Shown here one piece after another: positions 53,844 to 63,733 of a stretch of 64,000 nucleotides of DNA. Both the position numbers and the translations under genes were made by a program. The notes under the pieces are model-generated. The model was not told the origin of the DNA, ran no database searches, and was given only the letters and a program-made list of their open reading frames with translations. The number at the start of each line of letters is the position of its first letter. Within the stretch, counting starts at the first letter, position 1. The stretch covers positions 1 through 64,000 of the forward strand of contig NZ_QRZF01000002.1 in assembly GCF_003464595.1 (NCBI RefSeq). The letters run 5' to 3'. Source of the DNA: Bacteroides intestinalis (GTDB lineage Bacteria; Bacteroidota; Bacteroidia; Bacteroidales; Bacteroidaceae).

Positions 53844-54824
53844 TTATTCATCGGTGGGGTAGCGTACTCCCCATTCGCGGCGTAAGTCATCCATCATGCG
53901 CATGATGCGCAGGGTTTCGGCGTGAGGCATATAGGGAGATTCGAGCCACCCGTTCCTCAGAGCTTCCATGGATGCATATACCTGGTATTCGTATCCGGTG
54001 ATTTGTGGCGGACAGTTGTAGACAACTGCCGTCTTATAATCTTCCGTTACCACTCTGATTCGTTGCGGATTGTTGATATTTTCAATGATCAGGTGGCCTT
54101 TGTCACCGGAGATGATGCCTTGGCGGTCGGTCATACTCAGCATACTGCTGTGCAGTACAGCGATTTTCCCATCCTTGAAGGTAAGGGTGATACTGTTCTG
54201 TGCATCGACTCCGGTATCGGTCTTTACGCAGGTAGAGGTGACACGCTCTATGTCTGTCCCGAAAACCATGGAAACAAAGTTCAGTGCATACACTCCCAGG
54301 TCGAGCAGAGCCCCGCCTGCCAGTGCCGGCTGGCGGAGGCGCTCACGGTTACCGATTGGGTAACCCAGATTGGCAGACAGCGTCATGGGGCGTCCGATGA
54401 TTCCACCGTTTACAAGGTCATTGATGGTTTGCGATAGAGGCATATAACGTGTCCAGATAGCTTCGGTGATGAAGAGCTCCTTTTCTTTGGCAAGATTCAG
54501 CAGTTCTTCCGCCTGGTGGGCATTGGTGGTGAATGCCTTTTCGCATAAAACCGCTTTGCCTTTCAGCAGACTCATACGTGCATGTTCGAAATGGTGGGAA
54601 TGGGGAGTGGCAATATATACCAATTCCACCTCTTCATCATCCAGCATTTCTTCATAAGAACCGTAGGCACGGGTGAAACCCCACCGGTCGGCAAAGTCAC
54701 AGGCAGTCTGCAACTGGCGGGAAGCGACTGCATAAGCTTCTACTCCCTCCATTCCTTCGAGGGTGATTGCCATCTTTTCGGCAATCCACCCAGTACCTAT
54801 AATACCTATTTTGACAGTATTCAT
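53844..54824 (-). CDS. Gfo/Idh/MocA family oxidoreductase
   Basis: 326 aa without signal peptide, cytoplasmic. The N-terminal Rossmann fold begins KIGIIGTGWIAEKMA. The EKP-like motif appears as LCEKAFTTNAHQAEELL near residue 98, and the C-terminal substrate domain includes ALLDLGVYALNFV near 172. These NAD(P)-dependent enzymes oxidise or reduce sugars and derivatives. Placed between the cytoplasmic GH43 and GH67 genes (gaps of 17 and 15 bases), it may act on a monosaccharide released from xylan, for example xylose or (4-O-methyl-)glucuronate; this is inferred. No Tat signal, so it is not the exported glycosidase-type branch. Confidence 0.87.
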   Translation of the reverse strand: MNTVKIGIIGTGWIAEKMAITLEGMEGVEAYAVASRQLQTACDFADRWGFTRAYGSYEEMLDDEEVELVYIATPHSHHFEHARMSLLKGKAVLCEKAFTTNAHQAEELLNLAKEKELFITEAIWTRYMPLSQTINDLVNGGIIGRPMTLSANLGYPIGNRERLRQPALAGGALLDLGVYALNFVSMVFGTDIERVTSTCVKTDTGVDAQNSITLTFKDGKIAVLHSSMLSMTDRQGIISGDKGHLIIENINNPQRIRVVTEDYKTAVVYNCPPQITGYEYQVYASMEALRNGWLESPYMPHAETLRIMRMMDDLRREWGVRYPTDE

Positions 54825-54841
54825 ACTCTATCGGGCAAAGG

Positions 54842-55819
54842 TTAATCCAGTCCTTCAATGGTGATAATCTTTCCTTCGGCGTCGTATTCCAGTTCGCATA
54901 CTTTCAGGCTGCGCAACCAGGTGCGTCCGCCGGAAGGCACACTATCGTGATGGAACAGATACCATTTGCCCCGGTATTCCACAATGGAGTGGTGGGTAGT
55001 CCAGCCTACCACCGGAGTCAGGATTACTCCCTGATAAGTGAAAGGACCGTAAGGATTGTCACCGATGGCGTAGCACAGGCGGTGAGTATCACCGGTAGAG
55101 TAGGAGAAGTAATATTTTCCATTATACTTGTGCATCCAGCTTGCTTCGAAGAAACGGCGTTCGTTGTCTCCGGCTGTCAGCGGTTGTCCGTTTTCGTCCA
55201 GGATCACTACGGCTTTAGGTTCTTCGGCAAATTGCAACATGTCCCCGCTGAGTTTGGCAACGCGTCCGGGGATGGACGGTTCGTTGTCTGCGGGGAAAGT
55301 AGCTCCATTTTCCAAGGCTTTGTTGTCGCGATAGCGTTGCAACTGTCCGCCCCACAGACCACCGAAGTACATGTAGTAGTTACCGTCTCCATCATTCAGA
55401 ACGGCAGGGTCCATGCTGTAACTTCCGTGCATCGGGTCGGGTTGGGGAATGAACGGACCTTCGGGACGGTCGCTGATGGCAACACCGATACGGAAGATAT
55501 CATTCTGGTCTTTCAGAGGGAAATACATATAATATTTGCCGTCTTTCTCAGCTACGTCGCAATCCCAAAGCTGGCGTCCTGCCCAGGGAATATCTTCAGT
55601 GGTGAGTACCAGTCCGTGGTCTACGATTTCACCTTTCATGGGGTCATCGGTAGAGAAGACGTGGTAGTCTTTCATATTGAAATGGTCACCGTTGTCATTT
55701 TCGGGGATACCGCTTTCCCAGTCGTGGGAAGGGTAGATGTAAAGGCGATCGTTGAACACATGAACGGCAGGATCTGCCATATAATCTCCGGGTACTAAGT
55801 ATCTCTTTTCTTTCTTCAT
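54842..55819 (-). CDS. GH43 beta-xylosidase/arabinofuranosidase, cytoplasmic (GH43_1-like)
   Basis: 325 aa, single five-bladed propeller, no signal peptide (MKKEKRYLVPGDYMADPAV), so it should work in the cytoplasm on oligosaccharides imported by the GPH carrier two genes upstream. Catalytic triad: base Asp16 in ADPAVH, pKa-modulating Asp137 in SMDPAV and acid Glu225 in FFEASWMH. Size and the GDYMADPAV start match subfamily 1 enzymes that trim xylo-oligosaccharides. Subfamily is from memory; exact specificity (xylosidase versus arabinofuranosidase) is unknown. 21 bases after the GH10-GH43 fusion. Confidence 0.9.
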   Translation of the reverse strand: MKKEKRYLVPGDYMADPAVHVFNDRLYIYPSHDWESGIPENDNGDHFNMKDYHVFSTDDPMKGEIVDHGLVLTTEDIPWAGRQLWDCDVAEKDGKYYMYFPLKDQNDIFRIGVAISDRPEGPFIPQPDPMHGSYSMDPAVLNDGDGNYYMYFGGLWGGQLQRYRDNKALENGATFPADNEPSIPGRVAKLSGDMLQFAEEPKAVVILDENGQPLTAGDNERRFFEASWMHKYNGKYYFSYSTGDTHRLCYAIGDNPYGPFTYQGVILTPVVGWTTHHSIVEYRGKWYLFHHDSVPSGGRTWLRSLKVCELEYDAEGKIITIEGLD

Positions 55820-55840
55820 GATTTTATGATTTTAATGTGG

Positions 55841-58540
55841 TTAATTCTGATAGTTTCCTGTGGCATAAATGCCGACCATGGTTCCGGTGAAACCTCCGGC
55901 TGTCTGCGTGCTTATCAGGTCGGCGGAGACAGGTTCGCCTACTTGCGTCCAGTTACCTTTAGGACTGGTGGAGTAGCTGAAGGTATAGTTTACTGCATTA
56001 TCTCCTTCTACTTTCAGATATACTTTCCCATCTGTTCGGGTTAGCGGGCTGTTTGCCTGGCTGCACAGTCTGCCATGGCTGTATGTTTCCAGAAGCATGA
56101 CGGGTTTGCTGTCTTGGTCCAATGTCTTTCCGAAGCGAATATAGCAATTATCATCATGGAAACAGATGATACCTGCGAAATCCTTCGGCTGTTGTGGCAC
56201 GAAGTCCAAGCCGGTCTGAGCTGTGAATGTCCAGTTGTTAATCCAGCGACCGATGGCGGCAGGCTGGCGCTTTTGGTTAAGATCAGTGCTGCTGGCAGTC
56301 ATTTCCAACTGCCCTTTACTGTTTATATCGTAGCAGGGCACCAGTGGAGTGCGGATGAAAAATGCTTCTTTAGCCAGTCCGTTTGCTGTCCATAGTGGGG
56401 CAGGACCGTAGGAGCGGTCGGCGGTATAAGTGATGACGTCACCCTCAGGAAGGATAATGGGTTGATTCTCTTTCCAGGTCACCGGAAGCATGAAAGTTTC
56501 GCGTCCCATCACGTCGTGACCGTTGCGATAGGGGCGGACACCAAGGAAGACGGCATACCAGTCGCCATCGGGAGTTTCCACCAGATCGGCATGGCCGACG
56601 CAGGTTACCGGGTTGGGACGATCAGCCGGCAAGCCGCGTTGCGTCAATATCGGATTGATGGCACAAGGTTTGAAAGGGCCGAACGGAGATGCAGCGGTGA
56701 AGATCACTTCCGAGTGGTTGGGGCCTGTTCCACCTTCGGCGGCCATCAGATAGTATGTGCCGTTGATGTGGTAGAGGTGTGGACCTTCTATCCAAATGGG
56801 ATGCCGGGTTTTGTCTACGCCCCCGTCAATAATCATCTTCTGTTTTCCTACGGTACAACCGTTTTTCCAGTCGAATTCGTGTATCCAGATAGCGCGATGA
56901 CCGTCATATTCGGGCTTTCCTGCCGGACCGTCATTGTTCACAATGTATGCTTTCCCGTCTTCGTCGAAGAGAAATCCGGGGTCGATGCCGCCCACTTCGG
57001 GCAGGAAAGTGGGATCGCTCCAGACGCCTTTCTTCGGATCATCCGTGGTGACGAAGAAGTTGCCGCCACCGTCTACGGCTGTGGTGATCAGATAGAACAG
57101 TCCGTTGTGAGGATTGTATTTGATGTCCGGAGCATAGATACCGCCGCTGATGCGCAGGCCGTCGTACATAGACAACTGTGAGGGGCGGTTGAGGACGTAA
57201 CCCAGTTGTTCCCAGTTCGTCAGATCTGTGCTGTGCCAGATGGGTACGCCGGGGTAGAAGGCGAAAGAGGAGTTGACCATATAATAGTCGTTTCCTACGC
57301 GGCAGATGCTCGGGTCGGGATAACACCCCGGTAACACGGGATTCAATGTGCCCAGTGTGGTAACCTGATCAGTTGCTTTATCGGTATCCTTGGGAGCTAC
57401 CGTATACGTGAACTCATCGAACACTGCCTTTTTAGGTTCCAGAATTTCTTTCAGGAAGGGCTTGGGCTGATAGTTACGGTCGAAGAGTAGGGGATATTCC
57501 CGTCTTCCCGGTACGGGCCAGTCGTTCTTCCAGGAGTCGCCGTCCGATACTCCCCAGCCGGTTACGCGTGTAATGACGTCCGAGTGCTTTATGAAGAGTT
57601 CCATGAACGATTTCATGCGTGCATTCCACAGATTGGAAACACTATCCGGCAGAGCTTCGGGATAGGGATTTAAGGCTTTCTCAAAGGCTACTTTGTCGGC
57701 AATATTTGCTCCGCGGTTTACGGTTGGCAAAGCACTCATGTCCCATTCCGTTATCATCACTTTAGCGCCTGTGGAGGCAAAGGCGAGAAGGCTGGTTTCA
57801 TATTCACCTATGCTCGGGTAATCCAATCCCATGTGTCCCTGCATACCTATGGCATCTACGCGCAGTCCTTTTTCTTTGAGTGAATTGACCATGCGCACCA
57901 CTGCGTCTCGGCGTCCCGGTTCGTGCATACCGTAGTCGTTGTAGTAGAGTTCCGCTTCCGGATCTGCCTCATGTGCATATTGGAAAGCCAGCGGGATATA
58001 TTCTTCTCCCAGTATCTCGTAGAACTTGCTTTTGCGGTAGCTTCCGTCTCCTTCGATGGCTTCGTTTACTACGTCCCAGCCTTTAATGCGACCTTTGTAT
58101 CGGCCCACGATAGTATGAATATGGCTTTTCAACCGTTCTTTCAGGACTTCGGGTGAAACATTTTTTCCTTCGGCGTCTACGCAGAACCAAGGTGAGAGCT
58201 GGGAATGCCACACCAGGCAATGCCCGATGATGAACATTCCGTTATCCTCTCCAAACTTAACGAATTCGTCTGCCAGGCTAAAGTCATATCTGTCTTCTTC
58301 CGGGTGTATCACTTCACTCTTCATGCAGTTTTCGGCCACAATGGAGTTGAAATGGCGGCGTACTACATTGACTGCGCTGGTGTCGCGACCCGCAGCCTGT
58401 TCGGAATTAATGGCGACACCAACGAGGAATTTATTACCGAGAATATCTTTTAGAGTCGGGTCTGCCGCAACAGGTTTGTCACTATTACAAGACATTAATG
58501 CGGCAGTACAAACTGATAATGCTAAATACTTAAATTTCAT
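55841..58540 (-). CDS. Bifunctional lipoprotein: GH10 xylanase fused to GH43
   Basis: 899 aa. Lipobox LMSC, Cys18. Residues about 28-370 are a compact GH10 domain with acid/base Glu160 in DVVNEAI and nucleophile Glu265 in MITEWDM. After a 25-residue linker, residues about 400-690 form a GH43 propeller: base Asp409 in CYPDPSI, Asp520 in GGIDPGF and acid Glu585 in WIEGPHL. The last 200 residues are a beta-sandwich (ALNW-like [33 protein letters not shown]) typical of the C-terminal module of GH43 subfamily 12-like arabinofuranosidases. One chain can therefore cut the backbone and remove side chains or xylose. The missing CBM insertion distinguishes its GH10 part from xyn10A. Confidence 0.92.
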   Translation of the reverse strand: MKFKYLALSVCTAALMSCNSDKPVAADPTLKDILGNKFLVGVAINSEQAAGRDTSAVNVVRRHFNSIVAENCMKSEVIHPEEDRYDFSLADEFVKFGEDNGMFIIGHCLVWHSQLSPWFCVDAEGKNVSPEVLKERLKSHIHTIVGRYKGRIKGWDVVNEAIEGDGSYRKSKFYEILGEEYIPLAFQYAHEADPEAELYYNDYGMHEPGRRDAVVRMVNSLKEKGLRVDAIGMQGHMGLDYPSIGEYETSLLAFASTGAKVMITEWDMSALPTVNRGANIADKVAFEKALNPYPEALPDSVSNLWNARMKSFMELFIKHSDVITRVTGWGVSDGDSWKNDWPVPGRREYPLLFDRNYQPKPFLKEILEPKKAVFDEFTYTVAPKDTDKATDQVTTLGTLNPVLPGCYPDPSICRVGNDYYMVNSSFAFYPGVPIWHSTDLTNWEQLGYVLNRPSQLSMYDGLRISGGIYAPDIKYNPHNGLFYLITTAVDGGGNFFVTTDDPKKGVWSDPTFLPEVGGIDPGFLFDEDGKAYIVNNDGPAGKPEYDGHRAIWIHEFDWKNGCTVGKQKMIIDGGVDKTRHPIWIEGPHLYHINGTYYLMAAEGGTGPNHSEVIFTAASPFGPFKPCAINPILTQRGLPADRPNPVTCVGHADLVETPDGDWYAVFLGVRPYRNGHDVMGRETFMLPVTWKENQPIILPEGDVITYTADRSYGPAPLWTANGLAKEAFFIRTPLVPCYDINSKGQLEMTASSTDLNQKRQPAAIGRWINNWTFTAQTGLDFVPQQPKDFAGIICFHDDNCYIRFGKTLDQDSKPVMLLETYSHGRLCSQANSPLTRTDGKVYLKVEGDNAVNYTFSYSTSPKGNWTQVGEPVSADLISTQTAGGFTGTMVGIYATGNYQN

Positions 58541-58555
58541 TCTACTTTAGTATGA

Positions 58556-60052
58556 TTAATAATCTTCTTTACTTCTGCGTTCCGTCAGTTCGGCCTGCAT
58601 TTCTTCATTATACTTCTTTGTAATAGGATAGAAGTATAGCGCTATGACACCGATAAAGAACGTAATTGCCGGAATAATACTGGATGAAAGCACGATACCA
58701 TGAATAGCCGATTCGCTTTGTGCCACCCCTGCGCCTGATACATAACCGAAACCGGAGAGCAGGAAACCCAAAATAGCGCCACCGATACCCAAACCGGCTT
58801 TCAGTGCAAACACCACACCTGCAAACACGAAACCCGTTGCACGGCGGTGATTGACATATTCCGAATGATCCGCTACGTCAGCAATCATAGCCCAAAGCAA
58901 TGGAACGGTGGGAGCGTATGCCAAACTCTTGAGGAAGTTCAGAACGAACATTGTCTCTACATCCGTTTCATTCGGGAAATAGAAGAAGGCGGTGAACACT
59001 GCCGTCAATGCCAGACAAACGATGAACACCGATTTCTTTCCGAAACGGTTGGCCAGGAAGCCGGACAGGAAGATGACGCCGAAGAACTGTACCACTGCTC
59101 CCAGCATGTTGAACACACCGAAGCCTACTTCATAAGCTCTTTCAGGACTGCTGACAATAAGGCCGAAAGCATTCAGTATCGTATAACCCACCGAGTCACT
59201 GGCCTGTGTAGCCACCAACCCCAGTTTATCGAGGAAGGCAAACAGTGCGCCCGAATCCACATAATTCTCAAAGTAGTAGTTCATTGCGCTTCCCCACATA
59301 GCAAGGGTTGTGAAAAGGAAGAGCGTCAGGATGAACATCGCCCGCCAGGGAATATTCTTGAATACATCCCTGATATCCTTCTTGGTATCAGTTTTCTGAT
59401 TTGCCGGCGGCGTGATACGCTCTCGGCTGGAGAAGAAGGTAATAACCAGGAACACGAAACCGATGACTGCAAATAAGGAGATAGTGCACAGCCAGCCGTG
59501 CCCCTTATCACCACTTTCACCTGCGAACTTGCTTACCAACGGGAGCGTCAAGCCCTGTACCACAAACTGCGCAATAGTAGCAGCTACGAAACGGATAGAC
59601 GTAATACTCGTACGTTCCTTGATGTCACTTGACATAACACCACCCAACGATGCATACGGTGTATTGTTGAACGAGTAAAGCGTCATCAACAAGGTATAAG
59701 AGATTGTAGCATATACCGCTACCAAACCTTTATCCTCGATGCCGGGATTGTAGAATGCCAGCACATAGAACACCATGAACGGCAGCGCAGTCCAAAGTAC
59801 CCAAGGACGGTATTTACCCCATTTGGTTCGTGTTCGGTCGGACAATATACCTACGGTAGGGTCTACAAAAGCATCCACAATGCGGGCAATCAGCATCACT
59901 GATCCGGCAATGGCGCCTTCCAGACCGAAGACATCGGTATAAAACTTGGTTTGGTAAATCATCATCATCTGGAACACGAGGTTCGCAGAACAATCTCCTA
60001 AACTATAGCCGATCTTCTCGGCCATAGACACTTTTTGACTTAGTGCGTTCAT
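58556..60052 (-). CDS. GPH-family sugar:cation symporter (MFS)
   Basis: 498 aa with about 12 transmembrane segments. The GPH signature DPTVGILSDRTRTKWGKYRPW lies in the second loop near residues 62-82 (the Asp and the Arg/Lys cluster), followed by FNNTPYASLGGVMSSD near 130. It resembles XynB/YicJ/YagG-type carriers for xylosides. It would take short xylo-oligosaccharides from periplasm to cytoplasm, where the signal-less GH43 two genes downstream acts. 16 bases separate it from the GH10-GH43 gene. Confidence 0.9.
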   Translation of the reverse strand: MNALSQKVSMAEKIGYSLGDCSANLVFQMMMIYQTKFYTDVFGLEGAIAGSVMLIARIVDAFVDPTVGILSDRTRTKWGKYRPWVLWTALPFMVFYVLAFYNPGIEDKGLVAVYATISYTLLMTLYSFNNTPYASLGGVMSSDIKERTSITSIRFVAATIAQFVVQGLTLPLVSKFAGESGDKGHGWLCTISLFAVIGFVFLVITFFSSRERITPPANQKTDTKKDIRDVFKNIPWRAMFILTLFLFTTLAMWGSAMNYYFENYVDSGALFAFLDKLGLVATQASDSVGYTILNAFGLIVSSPERAYEVGFGVFNMLGAVVQFFGVIFLSGFLANRFGKKSVFIVCLALTAVFTAFFYFPNETDVETMFVLNFLKSLAYAPTVPLLWAMIADVADHSEYVNHRRATGFVFAGVVFALKAGLGIGGAILGFLLSGFGYVSGAGVAQSESAIHGIVLSSSIIPAITFFIGVIALYFYPITKKYNEEMQAELTERRSKEDY

Positions 60053-60083
60053 AGTGCTGTATTATTCAGTTATTAGTTATCTG

Positions 60084-61757
60084 TTATTTATTATCTGTCT
60101 CCAACGCACTTTCTGCCGCACGTTGTCCCGGGGTTTTCTTATCCAATGGATGTATATCGTTCCATTCACCCAGGTCGCTGTTGCGGATGAGACGAGTATT
60201 CCGGTTGGTTTCGGCTACTTTGGCTTGTTCCTTGCGCATCTCAGCCCATGCTTGCCTACCGCTGACGTCATCTTTGGACAGGAAGTCCGCCAATTCTACA
60301 ATGTAGAAAGGTAATTCCGGCTTGTCGAATGTACTGCGCCAATCAGCAATCATAGCTGTCAACAGTGCGGCATATTCATTGCGGCGGTCCACATTGGACT
60401 CTCCCTGATACCAGAGGACACCACGGATGCCATAGTTTTGTAACGGGGCAATCATGGCATTGTACAGGCATACCGGTTTGTAACAGAAGAACATCATTCC
60501 CGGAGCCGGAGGCATGGAAGCACCTAATCTGTATTTCCATTCTCCTTGCAGGCTTACTTCTTCATTTCCGCAAATAATCTTATAAGGCTTCTCTTTTACA
60601 AAGTGCGGATAACCGTTATTGCTGATGAGGCGTATAGTTACTATGTTTTTTCCCGCTTTCAGTACACCTGCCGGAATGGTATAGATGCGTGGGGGATATT
60701 GGTAAGAAATTGTGCCTACGAATGTCCCGTTTACATAGACCGAGTCTGCATCTATGATGCAACCTAAACGCAGGGTCGCTTCTTTTCCGTTCCACTCCTG
60801 CGGTACTTCCACTTCTTTGCGGAACCAGTGCGAACCGTTTATCGCATTCAAGCCGTTGGTTCCCCAGTTGGTGGAGAATAAATCGACGGTCTGCCAGTCT
60901 TTATCGTTGTAGTCGGTGGCATACCAGGGCGTTGTTTCGTGCAGTCCTGCATCTCCCCGGTATAGGGCAGTATTCCAGTGATAGAAGCTCAAACCTTCCG
61001 TTTGCTTAATGCTTTTCAAATAAGCATCGTCTTCATATTGCCGTTTGTCATTCACATACTTCGGAAATTCTTTCAGTCCTTCTTCGCTTATCCACGCCTC
61101 AACGGGAGTTCCGCCCCAACTGGAGTTTATCAGCCCGACGGGTATGCTGTTCTTTTCATACATGGCTTTGGCAAAGAAGTAGGCCAAGGCGGAAAAGTTC
61201 ATTACGTTTTCCTGCGTCAGTGGTTTCCAGGCAACGTAATCCGGCAAGTCCGCTTGCGGTGCATGGAAGTTGAAGATGTTGGGTACTTTCAACTGCCGTA
61301 TATTCGTGTTCTCATAAGCGGCAATTTCATCACGGAACATATCTGTAACCCGACTGACAGGTAGTTCCATATTGGATTGGCCGGAGCACAACCATACATC
61401 TCCTACCAGAATATCTTTCAGTTCGATGTCATTAACTTGCAAAATGTAAGGTCCGCCCGGTTTCATTGCAGGCAGGGTGAGGGTCCACTTACCGTTTGCA
61501 TCTGCTGTAACCGTGTAAGCAGCTTTCAGTTTGCCACCTTTCACACCTGTGGGGGTGGCATTCTTCAGGAACTTCACCTGTACACTTTCTCCAGCATCTG
61601 CCGTTCCCCATACTTTGATGGGTTGCTCGCGTTGCAGTACCATTCCGTCTGAAATCAAGGCAGGCAACTTCACCTTTGCGTCTACCATGGAAGTAGCGCA
61701 AAGGCAAAGCAGCACTGCCAGACTCAACCTAACTTTATTAAAACTAACCTTATTCAT
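60084..61757 (-). CDS. SGNH acetylesterase, sialate O-acetylesterase-like, C-terminally short (557 aa)
   Basis: Secreted (signal peptide ending VDA, residue 27). It has the same architecture as the protein at 21698-23626: N-terminal beta domain (ALISDGMVLQREQPIKVWGTA), nucleophile Ser128 in SGQSNME, NSSWGG, an inserted jelly roll (HWFRKEVEVP to NIVTIRLISN) and EWNDIHPLDK with the catalytic Asp/His. The chain then ends 22 residues later (ALETDNK), whereas the paralog goes on for about 95 more residues forming a beta domain. The stop lies in an AT-rich repeat-like stretch (60069-60103), pointing to a past deletion. The catalytic set is intact, so activity is likely kept. Confidence 0.87.
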   Translation of the reverse strand: MNKVSFNKVRLSLAVLLCLCATSMVDAKVKLPALISDGMVLQREQPIKVWGTADAGESVQVKFLKNATPTGVKGGKLKAAYTVTADANGKWTLTLPAMKPGGPYILQVNDIELKDILVGDVWLCSGQSNMELPVSRVTDMFRDEIAAYENTNIRQLKVPNIFNFHAPQADLPDYVAWKPLTQENVMNFSALAYFFAKAMYEKNSIPVGLINSSWGGTPVEAWISEEGLKEFPKYVNDKRQYEDDAYLKSIKQTEGLSFYHWNTALYRGDAGLHETTPWYATDYNDKDWQTVDLFSTNWGTNGLNAINGSHWFRKEVEVPQEWNGKEATLRLGCIIDADSVYVNGTFVGTISYQYPPRIYTIPAGVLKAGKNIVTIRLISNNGYPHFVKEKPYKIICGNEEVSLQGEWKYRLGASMPPAPGMMFFCYKPVCLYNAMIAPLQNYGIRGVLWYQGESNVDRRNEYAALLTAMIADWRSTFDKPELPFYIVELADFLSKDDVSGRQAWAEMRKEQAKVAETNRNTRLIRNSDLGEWNDIHPLDKKTPGQRAAESALETDNK

Positions 61758-61794
61758 ATCTAATTTTATCTTTTACCCACGACTTAACTACTAC

Positions 61795-63522
61795 CTACTT
61801 ATACTCGTACAATTTCACATGAAGTATCTGGAAATCTCCCACTGAGATGCGTACATGTCGCCCTTGGTGATCCTGATCACCATTCAGACGACGGATATAA
61901 GAGAGCGTACCGTCCTCGTTCACCTTCACTTCATCTACGGATCCGATGCCACAACGTGCTCCTTTCCACATCACCTTATCATTTATCACTCCATCACTTA
62001 TCACCTTATCCCCCTTTCCTCCTGCCTGGGCAAATCCGTCTTCGCCCAATGCCCGGACTTTGGCCTGATTTTCTGTAGCTTTCTCAAACTCAATAACGAT
62101 ACCGCTACCTGCTACGATATACTCATTGGGTGCCAGTCTTAATAATACACCTCCTCCTTCAGGCCATACACTGCCATCGGTAGCACGCGCATCCCAGGGA
62201 AGGGTAAAGAAATGTCGGCAGGTTATCTTCAGATCATCCTGATAAATGATGCGTTCCTTATTTTCCTGATCGAAAAGTAATCCTTTCATTGTTCCTTTGC
62301 CTTGGTGCTTAGCCAGCAGCGGCATGAACTCTTTAAGCGTACGATAGCTTTTTACCAACGGAGAGTTGGGAGAGTCGGAACCACCTTCGATGGAGAACGG
62401 ACTGATACCGATGGCATCATGTTCACCAAAGATGTAGAAAGCTCTTACTCCATTATTGTCTGTCAGTTTGATTTCGGGGATAAACAACGGGTTGTTGTGC
62501 AATTTATATTTAGCTACCCAATCTGTAAAGCCATTGTCGTACAGGTCGGGAGCAAGAAGGTCGATGCTGGGTGCTCCGCAATGCCATATATCAATAAGGT
62601 GTGCCAGCGGACCGGCAGAAGGATATTCTCCCGGCTTCCGGTTGCGGCTGTTCATGGCAGCGTTCACGAATAGTGGAATATTGTAGATGGACCGGGCGCT
62701 TTGTGCCATTCTTTCCACATAACGGGCGTAGTGCCAGGCCATAAATAATTCATCGGTGTAGATATCGGCTCCGAATATTTCTTGCCAGGTACCTTGTTTC
62801 TTGCTACCTTGGCTTTCCCATTTCTCAAGCATCTGGGGATGGAGCATTTTCTTATTTTTCTGCAAGTAACTCATTAATTCCGTGGGTACCGGTGCATTGA
62901 ACAGTGCGTTGGCTTCTTTAGAATAGTCTCTTGCATCTTCCAGCATACCTATCTCATTTTCTATCTGTATCATGACGACGGTACCTTCCTCTTTATCAAT
63001 GGCTGCGACGTGTTCCATCCATTGAGAAAAAGCACGGTTGTCGGCTTGGAGTACATTTTCAGAGAATGCGCTGGCTATTTCGAGTGGCTTTCCTTTTTGC
63101 GTATAGGCACGCGGGTATTTCTTATAGTTCTCCTTGAACCAGAGGGGAGCATAGCAACTCATGGAGTTCTTCCATGCACCAAACCAAAGAAAAATAACTT
63201 TAAGATCGTTCTGCCGGGCTTGCCGGATGACTTTATCTGTGAGGGTGAAGTCGAATTGTCCTTCCTGCGGTTCTATCAAATCCCAGTATGCGGGAACGAG
63301 CACTGTATTCAGTCCCATCCGTTGCAGCTTTGGGAAGATACGTTCGATATCTTCTGTGCATGCCGCCGATGAATTTCCTAATTCACCGCCTAAAATAAGA
63401 AATGGTTTACCGTCTACTACTAATTGAGTAGCGGTGCCTTGTTTTTGTAATGTACTCTTTTGAGCATTTGCCTGCCCAACTGTCATTACACTCAAAACTA
63501 AAATTAAAATCCAATTCTTCAT
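61795..63522 (-). CDS. GH35 glycoside hydrolase with C-terminal DUF5597-type domain
   Basis: 575 aa from ATG 63522, which gives a clean signal peptide (MKNWILILVLSVMTVGQANA). An earlier in-frame ATG at 63558 lies at the predicted transcription start and is unlikely. The GH35 barrel has FLILGGELGNSSA near residues 41-53, VPAYWDLIEPQEGQFDF, acid/base Glu190 in IQIENEIG and the nucleophile probably in FIPEIKLTD. The C-terminal beta region (about 400-575) matches DUF5597. GH35 enzymes are mostly beta-galactosidases; on corn-type glucuronoarabinoxylan it could remove terminal galactose. First gene of the seven-gene minus-strand operon and preceded by the phased operator array. Confidence 0.87.
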   Translation of the reverse strand: MKNWILILVLSVMTVGQANAQKSTLQKQGTATQLVVDGKPFLILGGELGNSSAACTEDIERIFPKLQRMGLNTVLVPAYWDLIEPQEGQFDFTLTDKVIRQARQNDLKVIFLWFGAWKNSMSCYAPLWFKENYKKYPRAYTQKGKPLEIASAFSENVLQADNRAFSQWMEHVAAIDKEEGTVVMIQIENEIGMLEDARDYSKEANALFNAPVPTELMSYLQKNKKMLHPQMLEKWESQGSKKQGTWQEIFGADIYTDELFMAWHYARYVERMAQSARSIYNIPLFVNAAMNSRNRKPGEYPSAGPLAHLIDIWHCGAPSIDLLAPDLYDNGFTDWVAKYKLHNNPLFIPEIKLTDNNGVRAFYIFGEHDAIGISPFSIEGGSDSPNSPLVKSYRTLKEFMPLLAKHQGKGTMKGLLFDQENKERIIYQDDLKITCRHFFTLPWDARATDGSVWPEGGGVLLRLAPNEYIVAGSGIVIEFEKATENQAKVRALGEDGFAQAGGKGDKVISDGVINDKVMWKGARCGIGSVDEVKVNEDGTLSYIRRLNGDQDHQGRHVRISVGDFQILHVKLYEYK

Positions 63523-63563
63523 CGTTTGTCTCTGGTATTGATTTGAGATGTTTTCCATTGCAA

Positions 63564-63672
63564 CAAAGATAGTGAGCTATAAATTAGAAAGCTTTTCGCA
63601 GTGTTGCAGAAAAATTCATTTCGGTTACATTATCCCTCAATGATGTTACATAATTTTTTGTTTATCGTACAT
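63564..63672 (-). promoter_or_regulatory. GH35 operon promoter with phased ATGTAACAT sites
   Basis: On the minus strand the sites read ATGTACGAT (63664-63672), ATGTAACAT (63643-63651), ATGTAACCG (63622-63630) and CTGCAACAC (63601-63609), each 21 bases from the next. The last ends 29 bases before the exact -7 box TATCTTTG (63564-63571). The predicted start near 63557 supports ATG 63522 as the start codon (leader of about 35 bases). Confidence 0.7.
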
Positions 63673-63733
63673 CTTCCTGTTTCAGGGGGTAAAACGGATG
63701 TTTTTGCCGGATTTGCAGAATGATTGGATGAAT

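Noticed and set aside
63523..63558. Upstream ATG of the GH35 gene (12 extra residues)
   Set aside because: The -7 box at 63564-63571 puts the transcription start at about this codon, and the extra residues would precede a normal signal peptide.
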